Counted from the stretch's first letter, positions 29,018 to 35,065 are shown. The stretch is DNA of 35,065 nt from DATDRM01 sp035291705 (GCA_035291705.1 DATDRM010000261.1:1-35065), one strand, 5' to 3'. The notes: generated by a model from the letters alone, not told the origin. Translations and numbers: made by a program.

Positions 29018-29293
29018 CTACTCTGGCATGTACGCGGCCATGAGCTGGCCATAGACCAGCGCCATCCGTTCAACGTCCCGTTCGCGAATATTCCAGTGGA
29101 AGGTCCAGCCACAGTGCAGGCAATTGGCCTCCTGCCGGGTGATCAGCAGGTCTCCGCAGCGCAGCTGCGTGATTCCCTGGATCTCTTCAAGAACAAAATT
29201 AGCAAAGGCTCTGCTGCATCGCTGACAGATCACTGGTTCGCGCGCCACATCTGTGGCGCCGCGCGGGGCGAAAGGGGAAAGGCTTGGGGGCAT
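29018..29293 (-). CDS. Zinc-ribbon protein
   Basis: The 91-residue protein has CQRC at about residues 23-26, a lone Cys (LRCGDLL) and CLHC at about 58-61, consistent with a zinc ribbon. A GGAG site precedes the ATG. The C-terminal part is helical (ERDVERMALVYGQLMAAYMP). It is the first gene after the regulated promoter at 29444 and could be a late regulator or nucleic-acid binder. No family is certain. Confidence 0.6.
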   Translation of the reverse strand: MPPSLSPFAPRGATDVAREPVICQRCSRAFANFVLEEIQGITQLRCGDLLITRQEANCLHCGWTFHWNIRERDVERMALVYGQLMAAYMPE

Positions 29294-29425
29294 GAGATTC
29301 TCCGTGGGCCGACGCTGTAAGAATTTTCTGCCATCATAATGAATTGTGTCCTCTCACGCCAGTCTGCAATAAATTACACCCGGGAAATTAAGAAGGGAAA
29401 CGGCCCGCAGGCTGAGGGGGGCAGC

Positions 29426-29472
29426 CAACGGACCGTTGAGAACAGCATACAATGTTTGAGGGCAAAAGTCAA
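29426..29472 (-). promoter_or_regulatory. Strong promoter with operator-like palindrome
   Basis: On the minus strand TTGACT (29467-29472), exactly 17 bases and TATGCT (29444-29449) form a good sigma-70-type promoter. CAACGG-A-CCGTTG, a perfect inverted repeat, lies at 29426-29438, right where transcription should start. It would drive the zinc-ribbon gene and the late region. The LuxR-type regulator ends 37 bases upstream and is the obvious candidate binder, or the phage repressor. Confidence 0.7.
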
Positions 29473-29508
29473 GCACGAATTTTCAATGCGGAAACATGTC
29501 GAAAACGT

Positions 29509-29955
29509 TTACGGCTGCTTGCCTGGTTTTTCTTCCTTGTAAGGTTTCGGTTTCACCCAGCCTTTTTCTACAGCCGTGGCCATAAGCTGATACAACGTCT
29601 CGGCACCTAGCCGGGTCCTGAGCCTGGCGAAGTGCACGCGCGTGGTTTGGACATTCTTTCCCAGCGCGTGCGCGATCTGCTTTTGGGACATGCCCTCCGC
29701 AAGCATCTGGAGCATACGCCGCTGCATTTCATTCGGCCTTATCTTCAAGACCTCAAGCAGGAGCTTTTGCTCATCCATCCACATCAATGTGTTGGACAAG
29801 GCTTTCCTGGAAGAATAAGGCCGGCCGGCCGCGGGATCGATCCGGCCCAGCTCGTGCTGGTAGAGCCACCAGGCAGTTTCTTTGATCCGGCTCGGCAATG
29901 ACTGAGCGAATATTTTATCCTTGGCGTTCTTCTCCGGGTCTGTCGTTTTGGCCAT
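29509..29955 (-). CDS. LuxR/GerE-type helix-turn-helix regulator
   Basis: The start at 29955 (MAKTTDPEKN) lies right after the recombinase stop and is preferred over an upstream Met inside that gene. The 148-residue protein has a GerE/sigma-like HTH at 76-135 (EMQRRMLQMLAEGMSQKQIA, VQTTRVHFARLRTRLGAETL) and a basic tail. It lacks a sensor or receiver domain, as do many phage late regulators. The gene sits directly before the regulated promoter at 29444. A late-gene activator role is inferred. Confidence 0.75.
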   Translation of the reverse strand: MAKTTDPEKNAKDKIFAQSLPSRIKETAWWLYQHELGRIDPAAGRPYSSRKALSNTLMWMDEQKLLLEVLKIRPNEMQRRMLQMLAEGMSQKQIAHALGKNVQTTRVHFARLRTRLGAETLYQLMATAVEKGWVKPKPYKEEKPGKQP

Positions 29956-29956
29956 G

Positions 29957-30826
29957 CTATGCCTTGTTGAAAATCCTTTCGTAATTCTCGTCAAGCTCAG
30001 TATTTGAGAAATGGGCATAACGCTGTGTGGTTACGGTGCTTTCATGGCGCGCCAGCTCCTGCGCCATCTTCAGATTGCCACCACTGGAGAGCATGACCAC
30101 GGTCACAAAGTAGTGTCGAAAATCATGGATCCGGACTCGGGCGCCCGCCTCCTGCATGCGCACCTTGATTGCCTTGCGCATGCCGTCGATGGTCATCGGC
30201 TTGATCTTCTTCACTTTTCCATGCTGGGCAAACAGCGGAAGCGATTCCAGCGCTTTCCCGGACCCACCATCCAGCTGGGCCCGCGCAGAGAGATACTCCT
30301 TGAGCGCGGCGATAGACCTCTTCGAAAATCGGACCACGGCGGTTTTTTCACCTTTACCGGTGATCACTGCTCGCTCATCCCTCCAATCGATATCGCCGCG
30401 CTGAAGGCTACACAGCTCCGAGATCCGAAAGCCGGTATCCGCCAAGGTGAGAACAAAGGCTCGATCTCTGAGCTCCATGAGATTGGCGCGCAGCGTATCG
30501 CAGTGAGCAATGATCGTTTCGACCCCGTCCCGATCGAAGGTGACCGGCTTGGTCTTGATCTTCCGTGTGTAGTGCTCATTCAACTTCTCGCGCTTGATTG
30601 GGTCGCCGATTTCGCAATACGCATACAGGCCCATGACGGCGGACCGCAGGACCCGCTTGGTGGAGGGGGAGAGGGGACGGATCTGAGCCAGGAAGCTTTC
30701 ATACGCTTCATCGCCCAGCGTTTCGCCGGCCAGGCGGAAATAATACGACAGAGCCCAGCCGTAGGTCTTGAGCGTATTCGGTAGGCGGTCCAGAGTCTTG
30801 AGATATTTTTCAGCCTGTTCGTTCAT
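29957..30826 (-). CDS. Tyrosine recombinase (XerC/D-like)
   Basis: The 289-residue enzyme has a SAM-like N-terminal domain (1-85) and the full catalytic set: R134 (TGFRISEL), a Lys near 158-161 (TGKGEK), H234 and R237 (HDFRHYF), H261 (ARHEST) and nucleophile Y270. It should cut and rejoin short core sites. It lacks the IntI insert. The gene starts 68 bases after the last attC of the cassette array and is read in the same direction. It may be a phage integrase, a dimer resolver, or a former cassette-neighbour gene. Confidence 0.88.
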   Translation of the reverse strand: MNEQAEKYLKTLDRLPNTLKTYGWALSYYFRLAGETLGDEAYESFLAQIRPLSPSTKRVLRSAVMGLYAYCEIGDPIKREKLNEHYTRKIKTKPVTFDRDGVETIIAHCDTLRANLMELRDRAFVLTLADTGFRISELCSLQRGDIDWRDERAVITGKGEKTAVVRFSKRSIAALKEYLSARAQLDGGSGKALESLPLFAQHGKVKKIKPMTIDGMRKAIKVRMQEAGARVRIHDFRHYFVTVVMLSSGGNLKMAQELARHESTVTTQRYAHFSNTELDENYERIFNKA

Positions 30827-30893
30827 GTTTTACACTCTACATAATGGAATTTATCTAGAACGTCTCAAAGACCACGGGAATTCTTACTTCTCT

Positions 30894-30988
30894 TCTAACG
30901 ACCCTGCGCTTTAGCGGCGCAAGGCACTAATAGATTATTTCCGTTTCGCCGCGCCTGCCCTGCGTCCGTTCTGCAAGCGCCTGTTAGC
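30894..30988 (-). other. Possible attC site of the third (distal) cassette
   Basis: On the minus strand it runs from GCTAACAGGCGC (30988 down) to GTCGTTAGAA (near 30894). R'' and R' pair as CTAAC/GTTAG, and the inner arms pair as GCGCTT/AAGCGC. A further imperfect stem has an unpaired A (CGGACGCA with TGCGCCG). It is weaker than the other two attC sites but correctly placed and oriented. The cassette would run from the cut at 31157/31158 to that at 30898/30899. Confidence 0.55.
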
Positions 30989-31129
30989 ACGCTTCGCTGC
31001 TTCTTGAGCAAACCTGCTCGGTCTACGGCGATTCTCTTTTGACCAGTCCACTTCCCGCATTGACACACCGATAAGCGCAAGGATCAGCAGGCTTATAAGA
31101 CAAAGTATAGTGGGGTCAACTGTTTGCAT
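30935..31129 (-). CDS. Cassette 3 protein: small membrane protein with basic tail
   Basis: The ATG at 31129 follows AAAGGATAGG, 23 bases inside the cassette boundary. The 64-residue product has one membrane helix (TILCLISLLILALIGVSM), then a very basic tail (KENRRRPSRFAQEAAKRANR) ending AAKRK. The frame continues into the attC arm. No family is recognised. A small membrane protein alone in a cassette is typical of environmental integrons. Confidence 0.6.
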   Translation of the reverse strand: MQTVDPTILCLISLLILALIGVSMREVDWSKENRRRPSRFAQEAAKRANRRLQNGRRAGAAKRK

Positions 31130-31152
31130 ATTACCTATCCTTTCGAGAGCGG

Positions 31153-31240
31153 GCTAACGGCGAGCGTTAGCAGCGTGGGGCATAACCGACTGTCCAAAAA
31201 TTGCCCAGCCTGCCCCACGTCTGCTGCACGCATTGTTAGC
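31153..31240 (-). other. attC site of cassette 2
   Basis: The minus strand reads GCTAACAATGCGTGCAGC ... GCTGCTAACGC ... GCCGTTAGC over 88 bases. R''/R' are GCTAAC/GTTAGC. The inner arms pair as GCAGC/GCTGC and CGTGGGGC/GCCCCACG, with unpaired bases between the two stems as in true attC sites. The cassette gene's TAA stop lies within R''. The cut falls between G (31158) and TTAGC on the minus strand. Confidence 0.88.
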
Positions 31241-31430
31241 TGGCACCACTGCCGAACATAGCTTCGCCGAGCCAGTAAGCCGCTTCTTGCAACTTCGTTA
31301 TGGCAAGCGCAGTTTCACGATTTGCAGGCTTACCATCTTTGCCGCGCAACTCTTTGACGAGTGCCTGAATGATACTGCGGGCGGTTGTGGGATCATTTGT
31401 AACTTCGAGCTGTACTTTATCTTCGTTCAT
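31236..31430 (-). CDS. Cassette 2 protein: small soluble protein
   Basis: The ATG at 31430 has a textbook AAGGAG site seven bases upstream. The 64-residue protein (MNEDKVQLEVTNDPTTARSI...) is one strand plus two helices (IIQALVKELRGKDGKPANRE, TALAITKLQEAAYWLGEAMF). Its stop TAA is the TAA of attC R''. The QLEVTNDPTTARSIIQALVKEL style recalls small phage and cassette proteins, but no function is known to me. Confidence 0.7.
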   Translation of the reverse strand: MNEDKVQLEVTNDPTTARSIIQALVKELRGKDGKPANRETALAITKLQEAAYWLGEAMFGSGAS

Positions 31431-31456
31431 TTTTTCTCCTTGCTGGGAATGAGCCA

Positions 31457-31582
31457 GCTAACGGTTTGCGTTACTTGCGGGGTGGTGTCTGCGAAGCATC
31501 ACAGACGGGACACAACCCATTGTAGCCATGCTCGCAATGTTTCGGGGTGCGTACCACCCCGTCAAGTGCACGCATTGTTAGG
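31457..31582 (-). other. attC site of cassette 1
   Basis: The minus strand reads CCTAACAATGCGTGCACTTG ... CAAGTAACGC ... CCGTTAGC over 126 bases. CTTG/CAAG and CGGGGTGGT/ACCACCCCG form the inner arms with a single unpaired A between them, the hallmark attC asymmetry. R''/R' are CCTAAC/GTTAGC. It shares TAACAATGCGTGCA with the attC of cassette 2, so both come from one attC family. The cut falls between 31462 and 31461. Confidence 0.9.
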
Positions 31583-31737
31583 TGGCGCTCATTGGCAATT
31601 GCAATCAAGACGAGCCACCACCCAAAGAACGGCGATACCCAATCTACCGACAGCAACATAATCACCGTGCCCAAGAAGGCGATGAAATAAGTTGAAGGGT
31701 GGATTTCTCCAATTAGTTTGAACATAGTTTTGAACAT
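31471..31737 (-). CDS. Cassette 1 protein: membrane protein whose tail is read through attC
   Basis: I place the start at 31737, the first Met after the attI-like site; the frame reaches back into intI, but that part is not credible. The 88-residue protein has two hydrophobic helices (YFIAFLGTVIMLLSV, FFGWWLVLIAIAN). It then passes into attC in a frame where the TAA of R'' is skipped. The tail encoded by attC contains KHCEHGYNGLCPVCDASQ, a C-x8-C-x2-C cluster that could bind zinc. An ATG four codons later is also possible. Confidence 0.55.
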   Translation of the reverse strand: MFKTMFKLIGEIHPSTYFIAFLGTVIMLLSVDWVSPFFGWWLVLIAIANERHLTMRALDGVVRTPKHCEHGYNGLCPVCDASQTPPRK

Positions 31738-31740
31738 AAG

Positions 31741-31753
31741 CCACCTAACTATC
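31741..31753 (-). other. attI-like insertion point
   Basis: Ten bases past the intI stop, the minus strand reads GATAGTTAGGTGG. GTTAGGT fits the GTTRRRY core, with the cut after G (between 31749 and 31748). It marks the proximal end of cassette 1. No second half-site pairs with it, as expected for attI and not attC. Accessory integrase sites would lie inside the intI 3' end. Confidence 0.65.
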
Positions 31754-31762
31754 CTTATCCAT

Positions 31763-32752
31763 CTACTGACGGATAATACTCTCCACCGGAACATTATCCA
31801 GCGGGCTTTCCACGCCTTTCCAGCCCCCTGGGTGGAGAATGTGCAAATAGACCATCGTGGTCTTTATGCTCTTATGCCCCATCAGCTCCTGGACAGTCCG
31901 AATGTCGTACCCTTTCCAGAGCAAATGGGTTGCAAAGCAATGACGGAAAATGTGAGGCGTGACCCTCTTTACCACACCCGCCCTGATGGCCCCAGCTCTA
32001 ATGGCTCGCTGCAACTCACTCTCGTGCTGATGGTGCCGCCTGCGTATCTTGCTCACAGGATCCACGCTGTAACTTTGGGCTGGAAATACCCAGAACCATC
32101 CCCACTCACAACTAGTATTTGGATATTTCACCTCAAGCGCATCCGGGACGTAAACACCTGGCATCCCGCGCTGCCTGTCGATATTCCATAGATGGCGGGC
32201 AATGTTCATTTGATCCATCAAGGGCTTAACCAGGCTTCGCGGCAGTGGCACGGTCCGATCCTTATCCCCTTTTCCACCCCGGACCGTAATGATATTCATT
32301 CCAAAATCAACGTCCTTGATCCGTAATTGCTGGCACTCCTTCAATCTCAGCCCCGCGCCATAGAGCAGCCGAGCCATCAAATTGAATACATCGCCATCGA
32401 CACAGTTCAAGACCTGCAACGTATCCTGCTGATTCAGCACCGTTGGCAAGCGCTTCCCTTCCTTCGCGCGCATTGCATTGATGTTCCCAATTTCCACCCC
32501 CAGCACTTCCCGGTACATGAACAGGATCGCATACAGACATTGGTTCTGTGTGGATGCGCTCACACGGCGCACATTCGCAAGGTAATTCAGGTAGGCCTCG
32601 ATCTCCCTGGTACCCATCTCGCGTGGATGCCGCTTGCCATGGAACAAAATGAACCGCCGTGCCCATTCAACGTAAGCCGATTCTGTCTTGCGGCTATAGT
32701 GTTTCATCCGAATTCTATCGGCGAGCTGCTCGAGTAATTTCTTCTCAGCCAT
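31763..32752 (-). CDS. intI: Integron integrase IntI
   Basis: The 329-residue tyrosine recombinase has all catalytic residues: R136 (GLRLKEC), Lys near 161-164 (GGKGDKDR), H267 and R270 (HIFRH), H293 (MGHKS) and Y302 (MVYLH). It also has the insert found only in IntI, about 198-228 (PDALEVKYPN, EWGWFWVFPA), followed by RRRHHQHESELQRAIR. The end ESPLDNV is also IntI-like. It recombines attC with attI. It lies 19 bases after a phage-type gene with only a weak ribosome site and no separate promoter visible. It points toward its cassettes, opposite to most integrons. Confidence 0.96.
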   Translation of the reverse strand: MAEKKLLEQLADRIRMKHYSRKTESAYVEWARRFILFHGKRHPREMGTREIEAYLNYLANVRRVSASTQNQCLYAILFMYREVLGVEIGNINAMRAKEGKRLPTVLNQQDTLQVLNCVDGDVFNLMARLLYGAGLRLKECQQLRIKDVDFGMNIITVRGGKGDKDRTVPLPRSLVKPLMDQMNIARHLWNIDRQRGMPGVYVPDALEVKYPNTSCEWGWFWVFPAQSYSVDPVSKIRRRHHQHESELQRAIRAGAIRAGVVKRVTPHIFRHCFATHLLWKGYDIRTVQELMGHKSIKTTMVYLHILHPGGWKGVESPLDNVPVESIIRQ

Positions 32753-32771
32753 TTTTTAGTGGAAAATCCGG

Positions 32772-33059
32772 CTATTTATTCTGACCATGGGTGTCGCGCC
32801 AATTCCGGAACTCGAATATGATATTGGCAGCCGCATTCTCGCCTGCCTTTAGATCCTTGCTTACAAACTCGAACATAAAAGCATCCTGCTCTGCGGCTTC
32901 TGCTGCTTGCAGTAGATTCAACGCCAAGTCGCGCGCTTCTTCAGGCAGCAGCTGCAGGGGCTCCTTCAATTTTTCAGTCTTGATCTCGACGAACGGCTGG
33001 CGCGTGTTGTTACCATAGCCGCTGGTGACGTTGATTATTGATCGATTCCAGTGCGTCAT
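32772..33059 (-). CDS. Small hypothetical phage-type protein
   Basis: The 95-residue protein (MTHWNRSIINVTSGYGNNTR...) opens with strands (PFVEIKTEKLKEPLQLLPEE), followed by two helices (ARDLALNLLQAAEAAEQDAF, ENAAANIIFEFRNWRD). It overlaps the preceding stop by four bases and lies 19 bases before intI. That places the integrase in the same transcript as the phage genes. No family is recognised. Confidence 0.6.
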   Translation of the reverse strand: MTHWNRSIINVTSGYGNNTRQPFVEIKTEKLKEPLQLLPEEARDLALNLLQAAEAAEQDAFMFEFVSKDLKAGENAAANIIFEFRNWRDTHGQNK

Positions 33060-33268
33060 GCTTTACCTCGTCTCAAAAGTTTCAAGCGCAATCCCGTTGG
33101 TTTTACTGCCTGAATGCGGAAAGTACTTCCGCGTATCTCTATGATCTCGCCCTCTCGAAACCAACCGCCGTGATCAGGATATTGCGATTCCAAGGCCTTT
33201 ATTCTTTCCAAAAGCTTCTTTTGATCATCGGCTTGCATTTGCTCAAATTTTCCTTCTCCAGTGTCCAT
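33056..33268 (-). CDS. Small hypothetical phage-type protein
   Basis: The ATG at 33268 follows AAAGGTGAT; a GTG three codons upstream is less likely. The 70-residue protein has a helix (QADDQKKLLERIKALESQYP) and a small barrel-like half (EGEIIEIRGSTFRIQAVKPT, GLRLKLLRRG). I do not know its function. Confidence 0.6.
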   Translation of the reverse strand: MDTGEGKFEQMQADDQKKLLERIKALESQYPDHGGWFREGEIIEIRGSTFRIQAVKPTGLRLKLLRRGKA

Positions 33269-33285
33269 GATTATCACCTTTCAAG

Positions 33286-33504
33286 TCATAAAGGTTTCGA
33301 CGTGCTATTGCCCGGTGTGTAACTCGAGCTCAGCGTGACCCGATCGTTCTCGACGTCTAGCTTCATGCTGAGGCCCATGGCTGAGCTGGAGAATTCGCTC
33401 AAATGCTCGATGGTCATCTGACCGCCCGCGCGCTGGACTAGGATGGCCAGGAAGGTCAGCAGATAAGAGACCTGCTCCTGGTAAGTTAAATATTTTTTGG
33501 GCAT
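33286..33504 (-). CDS. Small hypothetical phage-type protein
   Basis: The ATG at 33504 (MPKKYLTYQEQVSYLLTFLA) has AGGAG six bases upstream and gives 72 residues. A helical first half with hydrophobic face is followed by strands (MGLSMKLDVENDRVTLSSSY). No family is recognised. It continues the tight minus-strand array. Confidence 0.6.
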   Translation of the reverse strand: MPKKYLTYQEQVSYLLTFLAILVQRAGGQMTIEHLSEFSSSAMGLSMKLDVENDRVTLSSSYTPGNSTSKPL

Positions 33505-33514
33505 GGTTCTCCTG

Positions 33515-34084
33515 CTACTTTGTTGATTCATTTCCATCAAACCGGATCGCCCCTCCCCCGTCTATGTACGCGCTGATCAGCACCTGCCGTGCCAGCTCTT
33601 CATCCTCCACGACCGGGATGCCCAGCAGCGGGAACGGCGCCTGAAGAGACATGCCGGAGATCCGCTGTTTCAGCTTGATCCAGGTCAGCGTGTTGATCAG
33701 CAGATGCCACTTGCCCTCGTGCAAACATTTCAGGCCCGTATCCGGTGGCGCCAGCCGGGTGATCACGATCACGCTGACCTCCTCCTGGCGTTTCCGCCGA
33801 AACGTTTCTGCGACTTTCTCGAGCTCCTCAACGACATCCGGATCCATCGCCGGTTCATGCGTATCGACAGCTGCTGCGAAAGCCTGGTGAGCCTCCTCGT
33901 CGAGGAGCACTCTCATCACGTTGTCGATTTGTTTTGCATTCATGGTGATTGATTTCTCTTTGTGCCAAGTGACGTTGCCTTCACCGCCGTCACATTTCAC
34001 TGAGCCTCGGCGCCAGAGACTCTCTTCATGCATGCGCCAAAGGAAGTTGAGGAGCCGACGGTAAAGCAAGATCATGGTTGTCAT
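33515..34084 (-). CDS. Hypothetical protein
   Basis: The start at 34084 overlaps the preceding stop as ATGA and gives 189 residues. A later ATG at 33943 (MNAKQIDNVMRVLLDEEAHQ) begins the better-ordered part and could be the true start with 142 residues, though its ribosome site is weak. The middle is helical with RKRQEE and the rest is strand-rich (VSVIVITRLAPPDTG, ARQVLISAYIDGGGAI). I do not recognise it. Confidence 0.55.
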   Translation of the reverse strand: MTTMILLYRRLLNFLWRMHEESLWRRGSVKCDGGEGNVTWHKEKSITMNAKQIDNVMRVLLDEEAHQAFAAAVDTHEPAMDPDVVEELEKVAETFRRKRQEEVSVIVITRLAPPDTGLKCLHEGKWHLLINTLTWIKLKQRISGMSLQAPFPLLGIPVVEDEELARQVLISAYIDGGGAIRFDGNESTK

Positions 34085-34509
34085 CGTTCCTCGTCGGGAT
34101 CATCGTCATTGTCTTCATCCCACAGATCTTCGCTCGGCTGCCCGGCCGGCAGCGCGCGCAGGCGCTCGATCTGCTCTTTGTACTGACGAATGATCTGCTC
34201 TTTGTACTGACGAATGATCTGATCGAACTTTTCCTTCGTCACCAATTCTGGAACGTACACACTGACCGGATTCACCTTGGTCTCTTCGGCGGTTAGCCGC
34301 GCCACCTGCTCGCTCACAAATGTGATGCAATAGATCGCGGCCTCCCCGTAGAATTGTGTGAATTCATGGTATAGGCTGGTGGCCGGCACGTCGACGCGGA
34401 GCAACGGTGCGCCCAGAAGCTCGCTCTTCGAGACCTGGCCGGCCACGACCTTATGCCCCATCAGCTCTACAATCCCCCAGTTCTTGGTGTTGTCGTCAAG
34501 ACTGTTCAT
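34081..34509 (-). CDS. Conserved-looking phage protein with acidic tail
   Basis: The ATG at 34509 (MNSLDDNTKNWGIVELMGHK) has a strong AAGGAG site; the upstream Met overlaps another gene and is rejected. The 142-residue protein starts with strands (VVAGQVSKSELLGAPLLRVD, AIYCITFVSEQVARL). It then has a charged helix with an exact IIRQYKEQ duplication and an acidic DEDNDDDPDEE tail. No function can be given. Confidence 0.65.
   Translation of the reverse strand: MNSLDDNTKNWGIVELMGHKVVAGQVSKSELLGAPLLRVDVPATSLYHEFTQFYGEAAIYCITFVSEQVARLTAEETKVNPVSVYVPELVTKEKFDQIIRQYKEQIIRQYKEQIERLRALPAGQPSEDLWDEDNDDDPDEER
34171..34218. repeat. Exact 24-bp tandem duplication in a coding sequence
   Basis: Two identical 24-base units (34171-34194 and 34195-34218) encode the repeated IIRQYKEQ in the helix of the protein above. 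The reading frame is kept. The identity suggests a recent slip event. Confidence 0.9.
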
Positions 34510-34526
34510 TAGGATCTCCTTATTGA

Positions 34527-34842
34527 TTAGAACAAAGTCGTTTGAACTCTTGGCGAAAGCCAGAGACATTCAATTCGGCTTTTGCCTTGATGAGCCTTGG
34601 CGGTCTTCTTGGTTGATCGCCAGTCTTTATATAATGTTTGGTAGGCAGCGGAATTGTAGCCGCTCAGAATGGCCTTCCCTTTGATGGAATGTAATAATTC
34701 CGCCAGAAGAGCGTGCTCTTTCTCACCATCCATTTCGTTCGCGTATATGACCGAGTCGATCGTCCGGGTTGAGCGCAGATAAGGTGGGTCAACGTAAAAC
34801 TCGGACTGTGGTTTGCTGCGTAGCTGAAAAACGACGACTCAT
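34527..34842 (-). pseudogene. Frameshifted C-terminal fragment of a D12-class adenine DNA methyltransferase
   Basis: The minus frame reads SEFYVDPPYLRSTRTIDSVI then KGKAILSGYNSAAYQTLYKD, the DPPY motif and following segment of Dam/D12-type N6-adenine methyltransferases. The N-terminal AdoMet-binding region is absent because another gene ends directly upstream. A strong GGAGGT site and ATG at 34842 lead into a frame that stops after 17 codons. Removing one T from the T5 run (34827-34831) would join this start to the DPPY frame, giving about 104 residues. It is probably a remnant or a sequencing indel; an internal ATG at 34733 is unlikely to give an active enzyme. Confidence 0.7.
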
Positions 34843-35063
34843 GAATTACCTCCTTGTTCCTGACCAGCTTGATCTGCAGCGTTTCTTTTACTCAACCACG
34901 CTGCAATCCTCTCGACCATGTCGGCCGGCAGCTTCGAGCCGGTTGCAACGATACGCTGCTCGTCCAGCAGCTCGCCGAGATTGAGCCCATTGCCAATGTA
35001 CGCCTTACGTTGGCCGGTGATCTCATCCTCGCCCAGGACGATGCCAATGCAGCCAAAGATGCC
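34839..35063 (-). CDS. Hypothetical phage protein (3' part; runs off the right edge)
   Basis: The minus frame is open from the window edge to TGA at 34839 for 74 codons (GIFGCIGIVLGEDEITGQRK, NLGELLDEQRIVATGSKLPA, DMVERIAAWLSKRN). It ends Gln/Gly-rich. Its last bases hold the GGAGGT ribosome site of the methyltransferase remnant, with which it overlaps as ATGA. The N-terminus is outside the window. No family is recognised. Confidence 0.65.
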   Translation of the reverse strand, partial: GIFGCIGIVLGEDEITGQRKAYIGNGLNLGELLDEQRIVATGSKLPADMVERIAAWLSKRNAADQAGQEQGGNS

Positions 35064-35065
35064 AA

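Noticed and set aside
29957..30826. The tyrosine recombinase as a second integron integrase
   Set aside because: It lacks the insert with ALxxKYP and WxWxWVFP between the catalytic boxes, so it is XerC/D-like, not IntI.
30895..31080. An alternative 61-codon minus frame in cassette 3
   Set aside because: It overlaps the 64-codon frame, which has the ribosome site and a clear membrane helix.
31738..31794. N-terminal extension of the cassette 1 protein
   Set aside because: It would reach across the attI-like cut into intI; a cassette gene should start within the cassette.

Overview
The window is most of a temperate tailed phage or prophage with siphovirus gene order. The host looks like a GC-rich environmental bacterium. 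Thr/Pro-rich membrane-anchored proteins and the gene style remind me of Chloroflexota (Anaerolineae), but no marker gene here proves that. Nearly all genes from 35065 down to 4261 lie on the minus strand and overlap or nearly touch. The 310-4057 block lies on the plus strand.

Layout. (1) 1-4057: a divergent ribbon-helix-helix / XRE regulator pair, a membrane-anchored DUF4352-like protein, two small genes, a large serine recombinase and a second XRE regulator. This looks like the lysogeny and integration end. (2) 4060-4258: non-coding, with a dispersed palindrome, an operator-like repeat, a -10 box and three hairpins; it is a candidate structured RNA. (3) 29293 down to 4261: the late region. 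In transcription order it holds a zinc-ribbon protein, a lipobox-bearing holin candidate, a GH25 endolysin, TerS, TerL, portal, minor head protein, scaffold, capsid decoration protein, major capsid, connectors, tail tube, tail assembly chaperones joined by a -1 frameshift, tape measure, a LamG-bearing tail protein, several appendage proteins, a fibre of sixteen 18-residue repeats, and finally a c-di-GMP phosphodiesterase response regulator (REC-HD-GYP) with a coiled-coil membrane protein. (4) 29426-30826: a LuxR-type HTH regulator, a XerC/D-like tyrosine recombinase and a strong promoter with an operator-like palindrome. (5) 30894-32752: an integron. A full-length IntI carries the IntI-specific insert. 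It is followed on its 3' side by an attI-like GTTAGGT and three small-gene cassettes, each ending in an attC site. Integrase and cassettes point the same way, the reverse of the usual arrangement. (6) 32772-35065: small phage-type genes, a frameshifted fragment of a D12-class adenine methyltransferase and a gene cut by the window edge.

The genes fit together as a phage whose late genes are read from at least three minus-strand promoters (near 29450, 29010 and 21095). Two of these share an extended -10 and a leader element, and one is followed by a probable attenuator. The most unusual feature is the integron, which is read in line with the phage genes. The next are the HD-GYP signalling gene at the end of the tail operon and the presence of three recombinases from three families. 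All product names come from reading motifs and gene order; no database search was run.
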